Shown here: piece after piece, positions 9,116 through 22,045 of the stretch | Numbering within the stretch: position 1 is the stretch's first letter | Layout: every line of letters starts with the position of its first letter | Source: Hamiltosporidium tvaerminnensis | Taxonomy: Eukaryota > Microsporidia > Dubosqiidae | DNA length: 64,000 nucleotides | NCBI GenBank assembly: GCA_022605425.2 | Contig: CM061247.1 | Location: 1,103,501 to 1,167,500, forward strand | Reading direction: 5' to 3' | Translations under genes and position numbers: made by a program | Notes under the pieces: generated by a model | What the model was told of the DNA's origin: nothing | Database searches by the model: none | The model's input: only the letters and a program-made list of their open reading frames with translations

Positions 9116-9474
9116 GAAAAAGATTTAAATAATTTTTATATTTTATTATTTATATGGTAATGTGGTGTTATTGTGTAGTGGGTATGAAAAGATAAAAAAA
9201 TATTTTTATAGGCTGATGAGAGGGAGGGTGTTATTCATCAGTACTTTTGTTAAGAGATGGTATTTTAAGTGTAAAGAGATAAAGAAATTTTATAAAAATG
9301 AAAAGGTGTAATATAATTAAGAGAGTGGTGGTAGTATACATGTAAATAAAAGGATAAAGAAATATATAAAGATATGATTTGGCTGTAGTAGAATAAAATA
9401 AATAAATTTATTAGTTGTAAAAGAGGTGAGATGAAAATATGAGAAGAACAAACTAATTTCAAGAGTTGAGACAC
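9116..9474. other. AT-rich upstream region of the PIKK gene
   Basis: I see no gene here. The minus-strand open frame at 9265-9474 has no supporting features. One stray 30-bp-type unit (GAGGGTGTTATTCATCAGTA) sits at about 9226-9257, outside the coding sequence. Confidence 0.5.
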
Positions 9475-10350
9475 TTTGTCACACTAGATTAAATGCAAAA
9501 AAATATTTATTTTAAGAAAAAATTTTGAAGTTTGATAAGAATATATTATATAAGAGTACTTTGATGATAAACTAGTATATAGGAGTGCTTCGATAATGAA
9601 CTATTTGCTTTATTTAAAGTATCACATCTTTTTAAAACAGTGGAAAGTGTTATATTTGTTTTCATGTCATTAACGCAGTTCTAGGTTTAACATAAATGAC
9701 TGCTACCCCAAAACTCCATCAGTAACCCCTGCGATACCTACATCCCGAAGCCTTTCATTTACCAGGTGTGTAAAACCCAATTACTTGGCGAGGCAGTTGC
9801 CCGGTGTTCGTCAATGTCCGTTGCATGGAGTGTGATCGAAGGCCGAAGCCCCTCCTGGGCTCCCCCAAGACTATGCTGCATTCCCACTTACTCTACACAT
9901 TTCGAACCCAATAAACATCATGCTAAGATATATTTCAGAGGCTTACATAAGGTCCACCTAGACAATGCAATGTCATACCAACAGGTATAACCTGTTACTT
10001 AGCTCTCCCGGCTTTTAATGGGTCTTATTTTTATATCTCCCGGGCGCTAAGTCTTCTAACCCGAGTGAGCAAGGCTAGGTTCCCATGCTTTTAAATGGAA
10101 ATTACCTACATTTTCATCGGCGGTCTGCAATCTGGTTACGTAAAAAACTACAAATAAATCGTAGAAAAAGTTTCTCCATTTCTTAGACCTCTCCTCCTCA
10201 TAACAACTCCCATGGAACAACCAAAGATGTGTGGTTTTATTCCCACAAAAAATCCAAACAATGATCTCACACCAGTTTCACGCACTCATTGCCAAGCAGA
10301 AAGTTTTTTATGTGGTTATCCTCCCTCCACGTATAAAATGAATATATAAA
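9475..10350 (+). repeat. Dispersed repeat family R1, copy A
   Basis: From about 9600 to 10350 this matches, in the opposite orientation, 59395-60250. Shared blocks include AAGTGTTATATTTGTTTTCATG, GCATGGAGTGTGATCGAAG-type sequence, CATACCAACAGGTATAACCTG and a terminal ATGTGGTTATCCTCC-type block. The core (9680-10330) is visibly richer in G+C than its surroundings. A 74-codon frame inside is not conserved as a frame between copies. The first 130 bp (ACTAGATTAAATGCAAAAAA) also match 15185-15290. It is probably a non-autonomous or decayed mobile element; I do not recognise the family. Confidence 0.75.
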
Positions 10351-12560
10351 TATAATGGATAATTTAAAAAGCCGGGTGTAAATTAAAGGTTATGAACAAA
10401 TTTGAAATTTGTGTTAAGTTATATTTTTTAACATGTTTCATGTTACGTTTGTTCTTGTTTTTATTTATGTCTTCATAATACTCTACTCAAATCTTAACAT
10501 TTTTCCTTTTCTGTGCTTGAAATTATATCGTTTTATATTTTCAGTCTAAATCTCGCATCATTATAAATTAAATATGATTCCTTATTTATGTGTAAGCTAG
10601 ATTTTGTAATATTATTGTCTTTTAGTTTGTAGTTCATTGATTGAATCTTTTTAAAATGAAATTTTATTTTAAAAAAATTTATTACTCAATGTCGATAATA
10701 AGAAACAACAACGATTGATTAATAAGCATCTGATGCTTATCTTAATACATCCGTGTTTTCATTTCCTAAATTCCCTATGATACCCTATGGTATTTAGTAT
10801 CAATATAATTAGAAATTATTACATAATAAATATCTGCTGCTTAATATTGATGAATATGATATAAATCATATGATTTAATTTCTATAACAGTGGGTTTGAA
10901 AATTTAAACAAAGTTGTGAAGTAATCAAATTACAGCAGAGCTTCAGCAGATTTAATTTCCGTTCTTTTAAAAAAACATTAATTATTATTTTTTAGCAAAA
11001 ATCCTTTTCATCGAACTGACTTCAATAGTCTCTTTATACAGCAATTTAATTTTTTTTAAACAAAGTTAAACTCATTTACATTGTATATAAAGTTGTGTTT
11101 CTTTAAAAATATTCTTCCATAAATCGCTATTATTTTGTAATTAAATTTGCTATAACAGGGTTTTTTGCATCGTAGATGTTAGCTTGACTTTCTGCTAATT
11201 TTACAATATTTACATATTTACTCGGCGCTCAAAATATATTCCTATCTAAATACATCAGAAAACTGCTTGCTCAAATTGAGTTGTTTTTACTTTAAGTACA
11301 AAAAACGTTAATTTTACATATTAGCTCTAGTTCCCACGCATTATATAATTTTATCTGTTTTTTTCTATCAAATGCGAAGGTATTTTATTATGAGATTTTC
11401 ATCTTAATATGTTTTTTTCTAAAATTATCTTTGCAAATAAAATTTCGCAATGTAAAGATTAGGTTTGTGGTTTGAATTGGCTGGGAAATCTAATCCTGTA
11501 GTTTCATTTCTGTATTGTTTTTCAGACAATTAAAGATTTTCGAAAGCACAATTTTTCTTGTAATTTTACATAATATGCACATAAATATTTTAGTTTTCGA
11601 GAGATAGTGAATGTTTAAATATCCTCGTTAAAATGATTCTTTTTTCTTGCATTACATTCACAACACCATATTTCAGAAATATAACTTGGGTAAAAAGAGC
11701 TTATAGATTGTATATAAAAATTAATTCCTTTCCTGAATATTTCCTAATGAATGAAATATATTTTGTACCTGATATTCGCTTCAACCCGTTAAAAAATATT
11801 AAAATAACATTCTATTTCTTTTTTGCAGCCAAGCGCGTGTTTCAATTTTATCTTCTTTTAGGAAGCAATTATTCAGTTTTATTTTTCAAAATTCAAATAA
11901 CTTTAATGATGTATTTTAGTTACATATTGATTTAAAACCATCTATATCTATTTAGATATGAAAATTTTCTCTCACTCATCTGTTTTATTGTATTTGATGA
12001 ATAATAGTACAACCCTGAGATTATCGATAAAAAGGCAGTATAGAATTCTACCGAAACATGTTTCGTATTTATTATCATTATATCTATTTCACTGGAAAAG
12101 AAACTCATAATCTCTCAAAGTAGTTATGAATAAGCATCAATCTATATTTAAAGCCAATCTTTATAAAAATTCTCTTACTTTTCTTTCTAATATATTCTGC
12201 CTCATAATTTTTATTTTGTATCGAAATTTTTATCAAATTAGACACGAGATAGAAAGTTTACACTTATATGCATTTAATTAACTGCTAGAAATCATTGTAT
12301 CATTAGATTTTGGATTCCATAAGTATAATTTTCTAATGGCATTAAGAATTTTCATTAATCCATCTTTATTGTCGTAGCAATAACTCCCTTTATCCAAAAT
12401 AAACTAAAAAAATAAAGAAAAAATGAGAATCGTGATACCTAATGTAGTCTACAAATTTTTTATGAGTCAAAAAAACAATTTATAAATTCAAAAATTGGCG
12501 GTTAAACATATTAAATAGGTCGAAGCCGATTTCTAAAAATTTTTCTGCAAATGAAAGCAG
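10351..12560. other. AT-rich intergenic DNA
   Basis: No gene is supported. A 100-codon plus-strand frame (11633-11935) lacks a CCC signal, domains or normal composition. A perfect 9-bp inverted repeat, ATAAGCATC-T-GATGCTTAT, lies at 10722-10740. Confidence 0.6.
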
Positions 12561-15500
12561 ATTAACAGTGATTGTAAGTACTAGGCTGGACGGAGGAACG
12601 CGATCAATTTAATACTGCGATAAACTCATATAAACATAAGTATTTTTATAAAAAAATATTAGATTCTGTAGTTCATTGTAACGAAATTGTGTCTCTCCCT
12701 TAAGATCTTATAATTTTCTAAAGAGCTTTGTTATAAAGCAAATACAAAGAAGACGAAAGTTGGAACGTTTTTCGAGGTTGGTATTCGGACTATCTCTAAG
12801 CATGTTGGTTATCATTTTTTTGCATTAAACTATATGAAGAAGAGCGCATTGTGAAAAAAATATCTTACTGAGGTATCAAATATAGAATCAATTATATTTG
12901 AGAATGTTTAATTTCTCATATTTCTATTTTATTTTGTTCTATTGTAAATTATATATCTAAATCTGTTGCAAAAAAAGTTAAGACAAAAAATCAAAAAATA
13001 AAGACTTTTAACAACCAGGAAACTGATTTATAAAAGAAAAAATTGTTTCGTGATGATGTAAGCAATATCGGTAATTTTATCACCCCTACCATCAAGCGAT
13101 ACTTGCTAGGTTACCTCAGTCTGCTCGATTAGAATCATACCTTCATTTCCCGTCCCGATTTCTCAGCTAACAGATAAGCCAGCATCATGGAAAACCTCAA
13201 CACTACTTCTATTTTAGAAGGTAACCGACCATTGGTTTGCATTCAATACTTGACTCTGTCACCGTCACAGTCGTAGAGAAGAAATTGCCTGAATCTGCTA
13301 TTCTAGCAGCGCAAAATAAATTTGAAAGAATGACCTAACTGGCTGATCTGCAATTCTTAGTAGTATAATGTGAAATTTGGTCGTATTATTGATATTAGAT
13401 GTGTTTTAAAAATTAACACCAAATGAGGCAGGAAATGGAATAAGGCAAGAAAAGAACGAAGAGCGATGTAGAATTGCTCATTGTCTCGGGAGCTTTTTTT
13501 TCCAACAGAACAGTGAACTCTTTATTAACCCGAGTGAGAAGTTTTTGTATAAAATCAAGAAACATATAGCGAAGTAAATCGGAGATGTCGTGGTCAAAAC
13601 TAGAAAACTTCCAATGAATTAGTTGAATGTAAACTTTGGGATCCATTAATCAACCACGGCAAATGTGCTGAATCTCATGTACCTAAGACCTTTACTACAG
13701 CAGCTTGAATCACCAGGCATCCCGGGAATTTTACAGCAAGTTGGCAGCAAAGTAAACAAAAAACAGCCTTTAACAAAATAGAGAATGTAAAGTTTCTATG
13801 CTATGTCTTGCCAAAGATCTTCTCGTGAAAACTTGAAGTGAAAAAGCTCTCCGATCAAGAAGCGAAAAGTTTCAAACAAATCTTGCGATGGTTATATCCA
13901 TATCTGGGTACCGTAACTGATCTTTCCGAGGTTTTAATAAAGAAGAATGACGATTTTAATGTCTACAGAAAAAATTACGATCTGAAAGTAGAAAACATTT
14001 TCTTAAAAAGAATCTTGTTTGTGTTATTCCGAAGTTGATCTATTTGGGTTGTCAAACGCGTTAAATCAGAGTTTGTGGTGAAAAAACACGAATTGGCCAG
14101 GATTTTAGTCTACATCGTGGTGCAAAAATATAGAAAAGCTAAAAATGAAGACTATTTGATATTTTCATCTGGAAAACTCATCTGATCACGTTTTCTTCGC
14201 CTAAAGTGTCAGTAGATATCATCATTTTGATGCCGACCCGGAAAGCAGCTTTAAATGATTGTATTACGAATTAACTCATCAAAAAACTTCCGAGTCTTCA
14301 GAAATATCCCTATTATATTGTGAAAGTCAAGAGTTTGGGGGAAAGCTCAAAACAGCTGGTATTATTACATGATAGCTTACCTAATACCTTAAGTCTCCTT
14401 ATATATTTGTTCTGGTTTCAAGCCAATTATCTGTATGTAAAACCTATACAGGCTTACAACAAAATGTGTTACGAAAGTTTTACGGCTTGAGGTAGAAAGA
14501 AGAGGTTTGCTTTATGATAATCGGTCGGGAGAGAGGCGTGCAGAAAGAAATAAAGCAAGCTCTACTAATGCTATTAATAGAGAGTATCAGAACAATCTAA
14601 GGCAACGTGAATTTGCTAAAATAGATTATGGTTGCATAGATCCCACATACTTTCCCCAATACATCGAAAATCGTAATTTTTTTTTGAAAAAAGCGCGATC
14701 AATTTAAAGCAATAATATCAAAATGCGAAATTTCTGCGTTATTAGGGTTAAAATCCGAACAAGAATAAGGCTAAAGAGATTCTATTGAGATATAGTGTAT
14801 GATTTTTGTTTTTGTTTCATGTTTGGGTCACTTGAGCCGCAGACTCAATAAAAAAATACAAAAAAGTGACAATATATAATGGCGCAGTTTCTTACTTATC
14901 GATCATTGTATGTTAAAGGATTATATCAAGCGCCTTCCAAAAGATGAAGAACCATTAGAACAGATTAACGAGTAGCTGAAAAGGTTTATGAACAACATAG
15001 AATTGAAGACTAACAAGTATAAGTCGGCTACAAATAATCCGATCTGTGAAGAAATTGCTACTTTCTGCGAGGAACCTGTGTTTACAAATGCCTTGGTAGA
15101 ATAAAAGTTGGCAGAGGTTTTGTAACGCGTAAGTCCGTTGTATCGGTAAAGATTAAACCAATAGAATAGGGAAGGTGACTGGTTCGAACTAGATTAAATG
15201 CAAAAAAAAATATTTACAACCATCAATTAACATGTAACATCTTTAAATAAATATCATATAGGTGTACTTCGACTATAACTGGCCGACTTCTCTAAGTTAA
15301 ATGATGCAGTATGTGTGGTGATGGTAAAGAATAAGATCGAATTCAGGCCAGGGTGTAAAGAGGCTCTATATCTTCTAGATAAAGAACCCGAGGTGATTTA
15401 TATAATGTTGAGTGATAAAGCGAATATATATATGTTTTTTAACTCTTGGATTTTTTGGAAAAATTAATGATACATCTGCCAGAAAAGCAACTGTCTTAAC

Positions 15501-16620
15501 GTTTGAGAACAACCTAAAAATTCACGCACAAAAAGACCAACTTTTTAAAATAAATTAACAGTCAGAAAATAAAGCCTCAAATAAAAATTGGATAAACGCA
15601 ACTTGCCAACTTTACAACAAAATAGAAGACTGAGAACTGCATTCAATGTTTTAAATCTAGAAGTAACGAGATGGCAAGTGTAAATAGCTCCTCGATATGG
15701 TAAGTTTAAATTAACCTCGAGATGGTGAAATTAATGTGGTTCAGGACCACTTGATATAGTAGTATTCTGCCAATCTAAGATAGAAACGTATTCTGGGGTG
15801 GAAGATGTGTGTCAACACTGCAACACATCCAGGGAATCAGTAGAGCATTTAGCAACGAGATGTATAACAATGCCGTGTTATGACCATACTAAAAGATACA
15901 ATAATTTGTATGATGCATACATTTACTCTTATCGAAGTGATATAATTTTAAGCTTTCAAAACGAATTGTATCACTCAATTCAAAAAATTCTTGATAACAA
16001 GTAAACAGATACCATAGTTGACAGTATAACAAAAAAATGATGTCAAAATTGAAATAATAGACTAGATATATTTATTTATAACAAGATGCAGAGTAAAAAA
16101 TAACTCTTATTGAAGTGGGAATTTATTCCTAATATTCTCTTTAAATAAGTGAAACAGATAAGCCAAGACAGTATGAGGTATTAGAAAATTTATTAGGTCT
16201 AATTTATAAATGTACTGTGGTGATAATTCCTTATGGGATTAATTGGAACGGTATTGTAACAAATTACCAAAGAAGTATACGCAATGACTGAAAATACTCT
16301 GAATGTAAATGAATACTTTCTTTTACAATACACAAGAATACAGTCGAAACAACGTTGATCGACGAAGAAGCTTGAGTCTCGCCTCAAAGGATAGAGAAAT
16401 TTCAAAAAAAGTTCCAGGTATTATTGAAAGAGGTGTGTGGCCAGGAAAAAAAGATTTTTATGAACAACTGAAGAGCAAAAAAATTGGTCACAAACAAGTA
16501 AATTTAAAAAATATTTTTGCGCTTATTCTGGAGGGGTGCCTTCTTCGCCAAGAATGCAAATATACTTTGGAGTTACGTCAGATTAGAAAACAGAATGAAG
16601 TAGGTCAAAGGGCTTAAGGA
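12560..16620 (+). mobile_element. Decayed non-LTR retrotransposon (RLE type, R4/Dong-like) and other TE debris
   Basis: Coding-like fragments on the plus strand are broken by many stops and shifts (13840-14038, 14507-14707, 14905-15110, 15310-15430, 15798-16004, 16060-16420). The diagnostic piece is at 15798-16004: C-x2-C-x8-H-x4-C (in C-Q-H-C-N-T-S-R-E-S-V-E-H-L-A-T-R-C), the zinc-binding motif after the reverse transcriptase in LINEs with a restriction-like endonuclease. At about 16055-16090 follows N-R-L-D-I-F-I-Y, matching the R-P-D-I part of the endonuclease core, and the tail to 16420 matches the copy at 22050-22740. I did not find an intact catalytic reverse-transcriptase motif. Upstream fragments may belong to other elements. 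Confidence 0.6.
15185..15290 (+). repeat. Short dispersed repeat shared with 9478-9610
   Basis: Both places share ACTAGATTAAATGCAAAAAA followed by a T-rich stretch, then an ATATAGGxGTxCTTCGA block. It may be a terminal sequence of an element; it interrupts the retrotransposon debris here. Confidence 0.5.
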
Positions 16621-18340
16621 TCTATTTAAAAAGAAAATGTTTTTTCAATCCAGAATTAAATATAAAAATTACCTAATTTCTTTTTTAGTGAGATAGGAAG
16701 TGGAGAATGAATAACTAATCGCGAAACTAGCCGTAGGATAATTTCTTTCAAATTGATGCAAAAATCATAAATTATTCTGATAAAATACCCTAGATAATAG
16801 TTTCTGTTGGTTTATTCAAATTTATATTTAAAGAAGGTGGTAACAAAACAATGAATTTTTTCATGCACTATATTAGAAACCACTGTAGGAGTTGAGTAAT
16901 GGCCACTAAAGGTATAAGAAACCAACCTTATTCACTCGAATTAAAAACTAAAAGCCTGATAGGTACAAAAAACACTAACAAAGGAGACAGGTATGTTAAG
17001 TTGCAGGTGATACATGTTATTCTGTTATCGCGATGTCTAAATCAAACCGTTGTAACTTACCCGTATATATCTTTGAAGTGAAATATGAGTTCGGAAACTT
17101 AAGACTATGTTTGTAGTTTCTAACTTTAAGATAGCCAAAGTCGGGTTTTGAGTTGTAATCACACCCCAGAAATGCATATTAAGAACAATTTAACCCAAAT
17201 TCGTGCATAAAATGGGTTTAATACATTATTTAGATGATGAACTTTTGAATTTATGCATCGAAAAGAAACGGCATGTAAGCAAAAGCTATTTATGAAAGCC
17301 TAAAACAGCATTGGTGTATAAAATAAAATAACTCGTGCCACTATTCTAAAGATCTGATTTTTTATGCAGAGACATATCAAATCAATACAAATGAATAATA
17401 ATACATATTTGAGCAATATAAAAGTACATGTTTTCGGCTTTTTTCTATGCTTATACTATATTGTATCTTATATAAATACAAATTCGGAACCTCTTCTTGT
17501 TACAAATTTGTGAGTTTTATTATCTGATATCGATGAAAATAATTTTGAAAATGTTGATAGCTTTGATCCTCACAGTAAGCCTTTTTTTGTTAAAATATTT
17601 ACCAAAGCAGTAATAAATTTTCAATTATAAATATCTGCTGCATTTAATAAATTTATAGTCACATACTAGGGACTTGTTTTCTAAAGAATTAGATATTCGA
17701 AAATATTTTATTAGTCTAGAATTCGTAAATTTACTATAACATTAAGATTAATCATTGCAAATGATTATTAAAGCAAATTTGCGAAATTGTAAAATGTTAA
17801 ATTAAATTTTAAAACATTATAATGTAAAAAGCAACCGAAGGCGAATTAAAAATTTAAGGTCCGATGGTTAAAATGTTCAATATGAGAAATCATCACTCAT
17901 TGCTCATTTTAGAACTACTGCTTTCATTTATCCATATAAAAATAATTGCGGTGTTTTTCTTTTTATTTCAATAATTTGCTTTTAATTAGCATATTTCGTT
18001 TTTTTTATATAGAAAGCAAACAAATTAAAACAGAATCGAGGAAATCTGGTTCGGAACAAAGATCAAATCTATTTTCTGGATCGAAATATAATCTATTATA
18101 ATATTCGAAATTTCTTAAAATTTTTAAAAAAATACTCTTCAAATTCAAGTATTTCATTAAAAAGAATTATTTGAATTTTTACTAAAATCATCTTTTTTCG
18201 ATTTCTTTCTATTTTTTTGTTCGAATAATTAATTTAATAGAATTTAATTACATATGGATTAGTTATTAATTAAAAATTCAAAACCATTTTTTAATTAAAT
18301 TTTATAAAGCAATTTAATGTACAATCAATATATATGAAGG
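16621..18340. other. AT-rich intergenic DNA upstream of the first LRR gene
   Basis: I see no supported gene. A 60-codon frame at 16899-17081 is unconvincing. Confidence 0.6.
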
Positions 18341-18343
18341 CCC
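18341..18343 (+). promoter_or_regulatory. CCC motif upstream of the LRR gene start
   Basis: GGCCCAAAATATAAACCATG places CCC 12 nt before the ATG at 18356, as expected for a microsporidian start. Confidence 0.5.
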
Positions 18344-18355
18344 AAAATATAAACC

Positions 18356-20986
18356 ATGGGCTATATGAAATTGTTTTTTTCATCTAAGAATTTATGTTTT
18401 GAAAACAGAACAAAAAAAATACACAGAATAAAGAAGACATCGATTGTTTTAACTAATTTTTTGAAATACTTACTACTCGGTTTTTATATTTTTTGGGTTT
18501 TCAGAGTAATTCATTGTGTGCGTATCCGTATTAGTTTTTATAGTGAGGATTGCTTAAATGGCTTTATGCCAAATTCATCTGATTCATATCCTTTAGAGTC
18601 AAATATAAAAGAAAATTCTGGTAATAATGATCAAAAATTAATTTTTCAATCGACTCATTATACATTAGATCTTAATAATGTTCAAATTTTCGAAAATGAA
18701 CAAAATGAAGATCGAAATATGGAGAAAAGATATCCAAGATTGTACACATATCCAAAATTATTAAAAAACACCAGTGATAATTCTTTGGATGAAATTTCAA
18801 GCACAGTACATTTTGATAGTCACATTTCGCACGATACGTTACAGAATTATAAAGAATCATATGATTTTAAACTAGATTGTAATTTAGATGATTCTAAAAG
18901 TGAAAGTAAATCATCACAAATAAAACATGATTTCATAATATTTGATTATTCAGAAAAATGTATTATTCGATCCAAGTATTTTGATAAAGTGAGTCAGTCC
19001 GGTCTAACTGAAATAAATCTTAACATTAAAAATATAACAAAAAGTAATATTGATTGCTGTATGTGTAGAGAATGTTTACAGGTTTTATGTTATGGTTGGA
19101 CTACAAATTTTTTCAATATGAAAAACGAACAATTTTTAGATTATATTTGGTTTATATATGATCTTTCTTGCTATTCTACATCAATCGCTCTTTACAAATT
19201 ATATGAAAATTTAATTCCATTTTTAATATCTTATTTAGAAAGCGAATCAGGTTTTTATGAATTATATTCGGAGACTATTCAATTATCAGAATATAGAAAT
19301 TTATTTTTACCTTTCTTACCATCACTTTATAATTCCGTTTTTGTTTTCTTTAATTCAAGTACCAAGGAACTGCTATTAATTGATAAAAAACAAAATGATG
19401 CAAGGAATAGATTTGAAAACAACTTAACAGAAAAAATGAGTATTAGAACTACGACAAAAACCCTCGATATTATAAATGAAGATACATTTAAAGAAAAGAC
19501 AAAATTTTTGTGCAAATTGATATTTTCATTTGAAATAAATGAATTAAAAATATCATATGATGATAATTATTTTACGGAATGTAAAGATTCAAATACCGCA
19601 GATAGTTTTAATGAAAAAAATGCAGAAATCAGTAAAATAGAAACATGTTTTTCAAGCGTTTTTAACTACATAGAACCTTTACAGAGTCGAAAAATAGAAT
19701 CTATTGAGTTTGAAAGAATATGCTTGTCGACCAGTGATGCCGGTTTTTTGTTCTCTTTGAATAATTTACAAAGTTTGATTCTTGTAAAATGTCAATTTGA
19801 AAACCATTCGAAATACCTATGCACTTTATCAGCTTTTTTTCTAAATTTGAAAACTTTACGAATCATTGGATTTAGATTACGGAATAGTTTCTTTAACAAT
19901 CTAAATAAGTTAAAAAACTTAACGGTTTTAGATCTTTCCTGGTGTATCTATTCGGATAGTTCCAATAAATTATTCATGAATCCACTGCCAAATTTAAAAG
20001 AATCAAGGATCGATTATTCAAATTTCAATTATAAAATCATAAATTGTTTGATTAAAAATAATAAATTGAATGTATTAAGTCTGCGAGGAATGAACTTTTC
20101 CCGATTAAGAAGATTCGAAGACTGTGCGGGTTGGTCAAAATCCTATCATTCTTTAGATCTTTCAAAATGTAAATTGAATGAAACTCTATCAAATTTCTTT
20201 TCAACAAATATAAAATGTAAAAGGCTTTTTTTAGAGCATTTTCTTGACCCGATTCATTCTAAAAAAATTTTGAATCAAGAATCATTATATTCAAGTACAA
20301 CATATATAAGCTTATCGGGAGGTTTACTCTCTGCTGATTTGTTTGTTTGCTTAAATAACTTCTATAAACTTAAATATTTGAACCTTTCCAATTTCTCAGA
20401 AGGTTTTTTAGAATATTCTTATGAAAATCAGAAGTTTGAATATAATTCAATTACTTCAGAATCTTCAGAAAATAGAGATTCGAATGTTCCAGCTGTTTTA
20501 TCGAATAAAAAGGCGTCTAACAAGGAACTAAGTCTTAAAACGAAATTCTTCGAATGCTTATGTGCTACTGATCTAACAATTTCGCTTGAAAAAATCAACC
20601 TAGCTGGAAACAATTTATCTGAATCAGATATCTACCAAATAGAATTATTCGTTAATCTTAAGTACATTATTATTTCGTTTGACGATAAAGTATTTTCTAG
20701 AGCTCTTCTAACATATGGTGCAATAAAATGCCCAAAGGTCGAAACAATGATTATAATTTCTACAAATATCAATTCTGATATTTATAATTTTATTATGAAA
20801 TTACCTTCACTAAGAAATCTAGAATTACAAGAATGCGAAATTTTTATGGGAGTATTAACAAGTTACTTAAGTTCATATCCGATTTTTTTAGAGAAAGTAA
20901 TTCTTACGAATACGAATCTGTCTGCAGAAGATAAAGCGGTTTTGGAATTATTAAATGTCAATGGAGTTGAAGTTACAATCGAATAA
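18356..20986 (+). CDS. Membrane-anchored leucine-rich-repeat protein (876 aa)
   Basis: The frame is intact and long. Residues 29-54 form a hydrophobic segment after a Lys/Arg-rich N-terminus, so the protein is probably a signal-anchored membrane protein or enters the secretory pathway. Residues about 60-230 are polar and low in complexity. A Cys cluster (C-C-M-C-R-E-C-L-Q-V-L-C, near residue 240) comes next. From about residue 445 to the end, irregular LRRs can be read (L-x-x-L-x-x-L-x-L-x-x-C/N), for example K-N-L-T-V-L-D-L-S-W-C and K-L-K-Y-L-N-L-S-N-F. LRR proteins of this kind are expanded in microsporidia and are suspected of acting at the host interface; that role is not shown here. The two LRR genes to the right belong to a different subfamily, whereas the dead gene at 41.6-45.5 kb looks closer to this one. 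The exact function is unknown. Confidence 0.85.
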   Translation: MGYMKLFFSSKNLCFENRTKKIHRIKKTSIVLTNFLKYLLLGFYIFWVFRVIHCVRIRISFYSEDCLNGFMPNSSDSYPLESNIKENSGNNDQKLIFQSTHYTLDLNNVQIFENEQNEDRNMEKRYPRLYTYPKLLKNTSDNSLDEISSTVHFDSHISHDTLQNYKESYDFKLDCNLDDSKSESKSSQIKHDFIIFDYSEKCIIRSKYFDKVSQSGLTEINLNIKNITKSNIDCCMCRECLQVLCYGWTTNFFNMKNEQFLDYIWFIYDLSCYSTSIALYKLYENLIPFLISYLESESGFYELYSETIQLSEYRNLFLPFLPSLYNSVFVFFNSSTKELLLIDKKQNDARNRFENNLTEKMSIRTTTKTLDIINEDTFKEKTKFLCKLIFSFEINELKISYDDNYFTECKDSNTADSFNEKNAEISKIETCFSSVFNYIEPLQSRKIESIEFERICLSTSDAGFLFSLNNLQSLILVKCQFENHSKYLCTLSAFFLNLKTLRIIGFRLRNSFFNNLNKLKNLTVLDLSWCIYSDSSNKLFMNPLPNLKESRIDYSNFNYKIINCLIKNNKLNVLSLRGMNFSRLRRFEDCAGWSKSYHSLDLSKCKLNETLSNFFSTNIKCKRLFLEHFLDPIHSKKILNQESLYSSTTYISLSGGLLSADLFVCLNNFYKLKYLNLSNFSEGFLEYSYENQKFEYNSITSESSENRDSNVPAVLSNKKASNKELSLKTKFFECLCATDLTISLEKINLAGNNLSESDIYQIELFVNLKYIIISFDDKVFSRALLTYGAIKCPKVETMIIISTNINSDIYNFIMKLPSLRNLELQECEIFMGVLTSYLSSYPIFLEKVILTNTNLSAEDKAVLELLNVNGVEVTIE

Positions 20987-21029
20987 AGTTATTTATATAT
21001 AAATTTAAACATGTGTCATTTATATAACG

Positions 21030-21960
21030 TAATCTTATTAACTAGACGCTAAGCTCGTAGAAACGAACTTTCTTTTACATTCCTAAGAAAAAAAATCCCA
21101 GAAATAATCCTAAACTTTACTATCTGAGCCATAGTTTCTTAAAATTTTCAATAAAAATTTTATACTTCCACCTAGTCTGTTCTTCGTATATTTTTGAGTC
21201 TTTCATTTTTGGATTATTTGCCGCCCTTAAGCAATTTCTCAATAAAATTTAGGATATTTTTGAATTAGAATATTCTCCTCGTTCTGTTTTATTTACTTTC
21301 AATTTTATAGAGCTTCAGCTCGGCATTTATTTTACATTTAAGTTCACTTTTCACCTATTTTTCTTAAATTCTGTTCTTTTTCTCAAAGAAATTTATTCAA
21401 ATGAAGAATTTTCTTGTCTGAAAAAATTGTTCATTTAACTATATGCTGTATTATTTAATTTATTTATTGTATAAATTCTTAGTCATTTTTATTAAAAATC
21501 AGTTGATTAATCAAGTATAAAGTTCCATGAAGCGATTCAAGCAATGTTTGTTTGTGCAATTATTATAGAATATAAATAAATTGCAGGGAAGAACGGCAAA
21601 AAAAGATCAGTTGTATCATAAAATTTTTTATGCAAGTGTAAATTCTTAGAAAATGAATCTTAACAAAGTGATTTAATTTTTTTTTAACAGAATACCATAG
21701 AAAAAGGCAAAAAATATATTTATTTGTGTTTCCTTCCATATTAATACAATCTAGAAAGAATTTTTACAATTTTATTGCTAATATTTTTTTGAACAAATAT
21801 AATCTTTTAAATTGTTTTATGTTCACTTCTACTCACTATTATTGGTTGCATAAGATTTATGAAAAAATAGAAAGAGAAATATCTTAATTGAAGCACTTTT
21901 ATTGGTGTATTATAGTTTTTTAACCAATTAAACATTTCGAGGTGAATCGTCGTCGGGACA
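21030..21960 (-). repeat. Dispersed repeat, inverted copy of 40376-41300
   Basis: Read on the minus strand, this matches 40376-41300 block by block. Examples are CACCTCGAAATGTTTAATTGG, GAACATAAAACAATT, TTAAATCACTTTGTTAAGAT and AAGTTCGTTT-CTACGAGCTTA. Divergence is moderate, with many small indels. I see no intact frame in either copy, though scattered coding-like stretches suggest an old mobile element. Confidence 0.75.
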
Positions 21961-22045
21961 TTACTGAATAATATAAATGTTTTTTATTTAATAAAATTCT
22001 GGGTTAAAATAGTTTTAAGATTTTTGTGCATTTTCTTCTACCTTT

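Noticed and set aside
11633-11935. A 100-codon plus-strand gene
   Set aside because: Phe/Ile/Tyr-rich composition typical of AT-rich noise, no start signal, no motif.
15170-15195. A tRNA T-arm (GGTTCGAAC)
   Set aside because: No acceptor or anticodon stem can be folded around it, and the downstream part belongs to a dispersed repeat. I found no convincing tRNA or rRNA gene in the window.
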